The notes beneath the pieces were generated by a model, which saw nothing but the letters and a program-made list of their open reading frames with translations, had not been told where the DNA came from and did not search any database. Made by a program: the position numbers and the translations under genes. Positions 61,623 through 64,000 of a DNA stretch of 64,000 nucleotides are shown here, one piece after another. This DNA is from Citricoccus sp. CH26A (GTDB lineage: Bacteria; Actinomycetota; Actinomycetes; Actinomycetales; Micrococcaceae). Where the stretch lies: assembly GCF_000224415.1 (NCBI RefSeq), contig NZ_AFXQ01000003.1, forward strand, positions 1 to 64,000, written 5' to 3'. Each line of letters starts with the position of its first letter. Position 1 is the stretch's first letter.

Positions 61623-63284
61623 ATGCGGTTCAGACCTGACGGGGCAGGCATCGCCGGTGCCCACGTCATGAGCTGGGTGTCGTCGTCGCCCAGCTTCATC
61701 CCACGGACCTGGTGGATGACGTCCATCGCCACCGCAGTCTCCCAGACCTTCGGCTACGCGGTCGGTGCCACCGGCCGCGCGGCGGTGCGCGGTGCTGGCC
61801 GCGCCCTCGGCGTCTCGGTCACGGTGGACCCGGAACGGATCAGGCCGCTGCAGCGGGCCGCCCCGTGGTTCATGTTCGGGGTGAGCGGACTGTCCTGGCT
61901 GCGCAGCCTCAAGGCCCAGGCGGAGATCGCCGGGCTGATGGAGACCCGTCCCGTCCGGACCCGGGAACACGTCCTCGGCGTCGCCGGTGGGCTCGCACTG
62001 ACGGCCGGCCTGGTCGGTATCGGACGCGGTGTCCACGGCGTGGCCGGCACTGCCGCCCGGGCCCTCACACCGGTCCTGCCCGCCCCGGTCGCGACCGCCG
62101 TCGGAGCCGGGGCCACCGCCGCCGGCACGGCCTTCGTGCTGGACAAGGTGGTCTACCGCCGGTTGCTGGAACGGTTGTCCAAGGCGGCCCAGGAGACGAA
62201 CGCGAGGCTGCTGCCGGGCCGGGTGCCGCCGATCGAGCCGGAACGCTCCGGTTCCGAGGCGTCCCACGAGTCCTGGGCCTCGCTCGGGGCCAAGGGCCAG
62301 GCCGTGGTCTCGGACGGCCCGCGGGCCGTGGACATCGCCGAGGCCACCGGCGAGCCCGCGATGACCCCGATCCGGGCCTATGCCGGCTGGCAGGAGGGTC
62401 GGGACCTGCAGGGCACGGCGGCGGCCGTCGTCGCCGAGCTGCGGCGCACCGGCGCCTTCGAGCGGGAGGTGCTGCTGGTCCTGACCACCACGGGCACCGG
62501 CTGGCTGCAGGAGTGGTCCGCGTCCTCGGTGGAGTTCCTCACCGGCGGCAACTGCGCCCTGGCCTCGATGCAGTACACGTACCTGCCCTCGGGGGTGGCG
62601 TTCGTCGCCGACCGCGCCACGCCCGTGCTCGCCGCGGACACCCTGCTGACCGCCATCGAGGCCGAACTGGACAGGATGCCGGCGGGTCACCGGCCGAAGC
62701 TGCTGGTCGGCGGGGAGTCCCTCGGGGCCCTCGGCGGCACCGAGGCCTTCGAGGACCTGGAGGACATGATCGCCCGCGTGGACGGGGCCGTCTGGTCCGG
62801 GCTGCCGCGGTTCACCACCTTCTGGCAGTCCCTCGCCCCGTTCCGCAGGCGCGGCACCCCTGAGATCGCGCCCGTGGTCGACGACGGCCGGCACGTCCGG
62901 TTCGCCACGCGCCCCGAGGACCTGGTCACCGACTACAACGGAGTCCCGTTCGGTGAGTGGGACAGCACGCGGATCGTGGTGGCCCAGCACGCCTCCGACC
63001 CCGTGGTGTGGTGGAGCCCGGAGCTGCTGTGGCGCAAACCCGACTGGGCGAAGGAGAGGGCCGGGCTGGACGTGTCCCGGCACCTGCGCTGGATGCCGTG
63101 GGTGACGTTCTGGCAGGTCGCCTCGGACATGCCGCAGTCCGTGGCGGTGCCCGGGGGCCACGGGCACCGGTACATGGAGGACATGCTGCACTACTGGGCG
63201 GCCGTGCTGGGCAAGGACCCGCTGGCCGACTACTCGCGCATCGCCCAGGCCATCCGCCGCACCATCGTCCCCACCTACGCCTGA
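61623..63284 (+). CDS. Membrane-associated alpha/beta hydrolase of the PF10081 type
   Basis: The 553-aa protein has hydrophobic N-terminal segments (about residues 20-180, in part GATAAGTAFVLDKVVYRRLLERL) followed by a hydrolase domain. LTTTGTGWLQEWS (about residue 287), LLVGGESLGALGGTEAF (serine in GESLG, about 362) and PGGHGHRY (candidate catalytic His near 516) form the expected triad elements. The architecture matches an actinobacterial family annotated as alpha/beta-hydrolase catalytic domain with an N-terminal membrane domain. Substrate unknown. The message appears leaderless. Confidence 0.84.
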   Translation: MRFRPDGAGIAGAHVMSWVSSSPSFIPRTWWMTSIATAVSQTFGYAVGATGRAAVRGAGRALGVSVTVDPERIRPLQRAAPWFMFGVSGLSWLRSLKAQAEIAGLMETRPVRTREHVLGVAGGLALTAGLVGIGRGVHGVAGTAARALTPVLPAPVATAVGAGATAAGTAFVLDKVVYRRLLERLSKAAQETNARLLPGRVPPIEPERSGSEASHESWASLGAKGQAVVSDGPRAVDIAEATGEPAMTPIRAYAGWQEGRDLQGTAAAVVAELRRTGAFEREVLLVLTTTGTGWLQEWSASSVEFLTGGNCALASMQYTYLPSGVAFVADRATPVLAADTLLTAIEAELDRMPAGHRPKLLVGGESLGALGGTEAFEDLEDMIARVDGAVWSGLPRFTTFWQSLAPFRRRGTPEIAPVVDDGRHVRFATRPEDLVTDYNGVPFGEWDSTRIVVAQHASDPVVWWSPELLWRKPDWAKERAGLDVSRHLRWMPWVTFWQVASDMPQSVAVPGGHGHRYMEDMLHYWAAVLGKDPLADYSRIAQAIRRTIVPTYA

Positions 63285-63328
63285 ACCGGCCGACGCCCGC
63301 CCGTCACGCACCCGCCATGCCGGGGGAG

Positions 63329-63334
63329 TATCCT
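63329..63334 (+). promoter_or_regulatory. Likely -10 for the P-type ATPase gene
   Basis: TATCCT precedes a leader of about 35 bases that carries AGGAGG (63365-63370) before the ATG at 63375. Confidence 0.4.
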
Positions 63335-63374
63335 GCGCCCCAGAAGCCCCGACGAGCCCAGTCCAGGAGGGCCC

Positions 63375-64000
63375 ATGGCGCAGGACGCCGACCCGCAGTA
63401 CGTGGACGCCGAGACCCCGGCCGCCGGACGGGACTGGACGCAGGCCGCGGCGGAGGACCTCGTCCGGCACGTCGCCACGGACCCGGACCGCGGGCTGTCC
63501 GCCGCGGAGGCAGCCGTGCGGCTCGGGGCGTACGGGCCGAACGAGCTGGCCACGGCCCCGCCCGAGCCCGGTTGGAGGCGGTTCCTGCGCCAGTTCACGG
63601 ACCCGCTGATCTACCTGCTGCTGGCCGCCGTGGCGGTCTCCCTGCTCGTCTGGGCGGTGGAGGGTGCCGCGGGGGTGCCGGTCGACGCCGCGGTCATCTC
63701 CGTCATCGTGGTCTTCAACGCCGTCCTCGGTCACGTCCAGGAGGCCCGGGCGGCGGATGCGGTGGCGGCACTGCAGGACCTCACCGCCGTGACCGTCTCG
63801 GTCGTCCGGGACGGGCGCACCGAACGGGTCCCCGCCACGGACCTGGTGCCCGGGGACCTGCTCGTCCTGGCCGAGGGGGACTCGGTGGGCGCGGACGCCC
63901 GGCTGCTGAGCGCCTCCTCGCTGCAGGTCGCCGAGGCCGCCCTGACCGGTGAGTCCGTCCCGGTCACCAAGTCCACGGCCGTCCTGGAGGCGGCCGTGCC
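63375..64000 (+). CDS. Cation-transporting P-type ATPase, 3' end beyond the window
   Basis: The frame is open from the ATG at 63375 to the window end, giving 208 residues. The N-terminal cation-ATPase domain (LSAAEAAVRLGAYGPNEL, about residues 45-63) is followed by the first membrane hairpin (FTDPLIYLLLAAVAVSLLVWAV, then AAVISVIVVFNAVLGHVQEARA) and the actuator domain with LTGES at about residues 189-193. This is the P2-type layout of Ca2+- or Na+/K+-like pumps. The phosphorylation motif would lie beyond the window. AGGAGG is four bases before the ATG. Confidence 0.9.
   Translation, partial: MAQDADPQYVDAETPAAGRDWTQAAAEDLVRHVATDPDRGLSAAEAAVRLGAYGPNELATAPPEPGWRRFLRQFTDPLIYLLLAAVAVSLLVWAVEGAAGVPVDAAVISVIVVFNAVLGHVQEARAADAVAALQDLTAVTVSVVRDGRTERVPATDLVPGDLLVLAEGDSVGADARLLSASSLQVAEAALTGESVPVTKSTAVLEAAV

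Overview
The window comes from a very GC-rich actinobacterial chromosome. Four things point to the Actinobacteria and most likely the Micrococcaceae (a Micrococcus/Citricoccus/Arthrobacter-like genus): a C50 carotenoid operon, a dnaK operon ending in hspR behind HAIR sites, a bifunctional-type dCTP deaminase, and a large number of leaderless promoters. The family assignment is an inference from gene content and order. I see no insertion sequence, prophage, CRISPR array or attachment site, so this looks like ordinary core and near-core chromosome.

Layout. 1-8.3 kb holds a partial secreted protein, a small acidic protein, a thioredoxin/NHL-repeat protein, a flavodoxin, a HerA-like ATPase paired with a single-span membrane protein, a small conserved protein and an AEC-family transporter. 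A tRNA-Gly(CCC) follows at 8.4 kb. At 8.5-12.5 kb lie a KhtTU-like K+ efflux pair, dcd and a UMF1/Atg22-like MFS carrier. 12.7-19.8 kb is a complete Mrp Na+/H+ antiporter operon (A-B fusion, C, D, E, F, G). 19.9-28.1 kb is the pigment region: a DUF4235 gene, a MarR-type CrtR-like regulator, and a divergent nine-gene operon idi-crtE-crtB-crtI-crtYe-crtYf-crtEb-membrane protein-glycosyltransferase, in which every junction overlaps. A UV-repair glycosylase gene converges on its end.

28.7-36.3 kb has an APC permease, a FAD/Rieske oxidoreductase, a TPP riboswitch with ykoEDC-type thiamine-precursor uptake genes, and a pabC-like lyase. 36.4-48.4 kb has two MMPL/RND exporters. Each lies next to a repressor gene (TetR or MarR) with a clear palindromic operator between them. 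Between the exporters are cardiolipin synthase, an RclA-like flavoprotein disulfide reductase, and a P-loop-kinase/PabB fusion gene broken by a one-base frameshift in a homopolymer run. 48.5-54.9 kb has dps and the dnaK-grpE-dnaJ-hspR operon with a trailing alpha/beta hydrolase gene. 55-64 kb has a BCCT transporter, trmB, a lipoprotein-like penicillin-binding protein, YccF and DedA membrane proteins, a PF10081-type hydrolase and the start of a P-type ATPase.

The recurring theme is envelope and stress physiology: osmolyte, Na+ and K+ transport, membrane pigment and cardiolipin, drug or lipid export, DNA protection and UV repair, and heat shock. The strongest non-gene signals are the palindromic operators (crt, two MMPL loci, HAIR pair), a riboswitch whose expression platform visibly masks the Shine-Dalgarno sequence, about 14 start codons placed 6-7 nt after a -10 hexamer, and terminator palindromes that contain the stop codons of converging genes.
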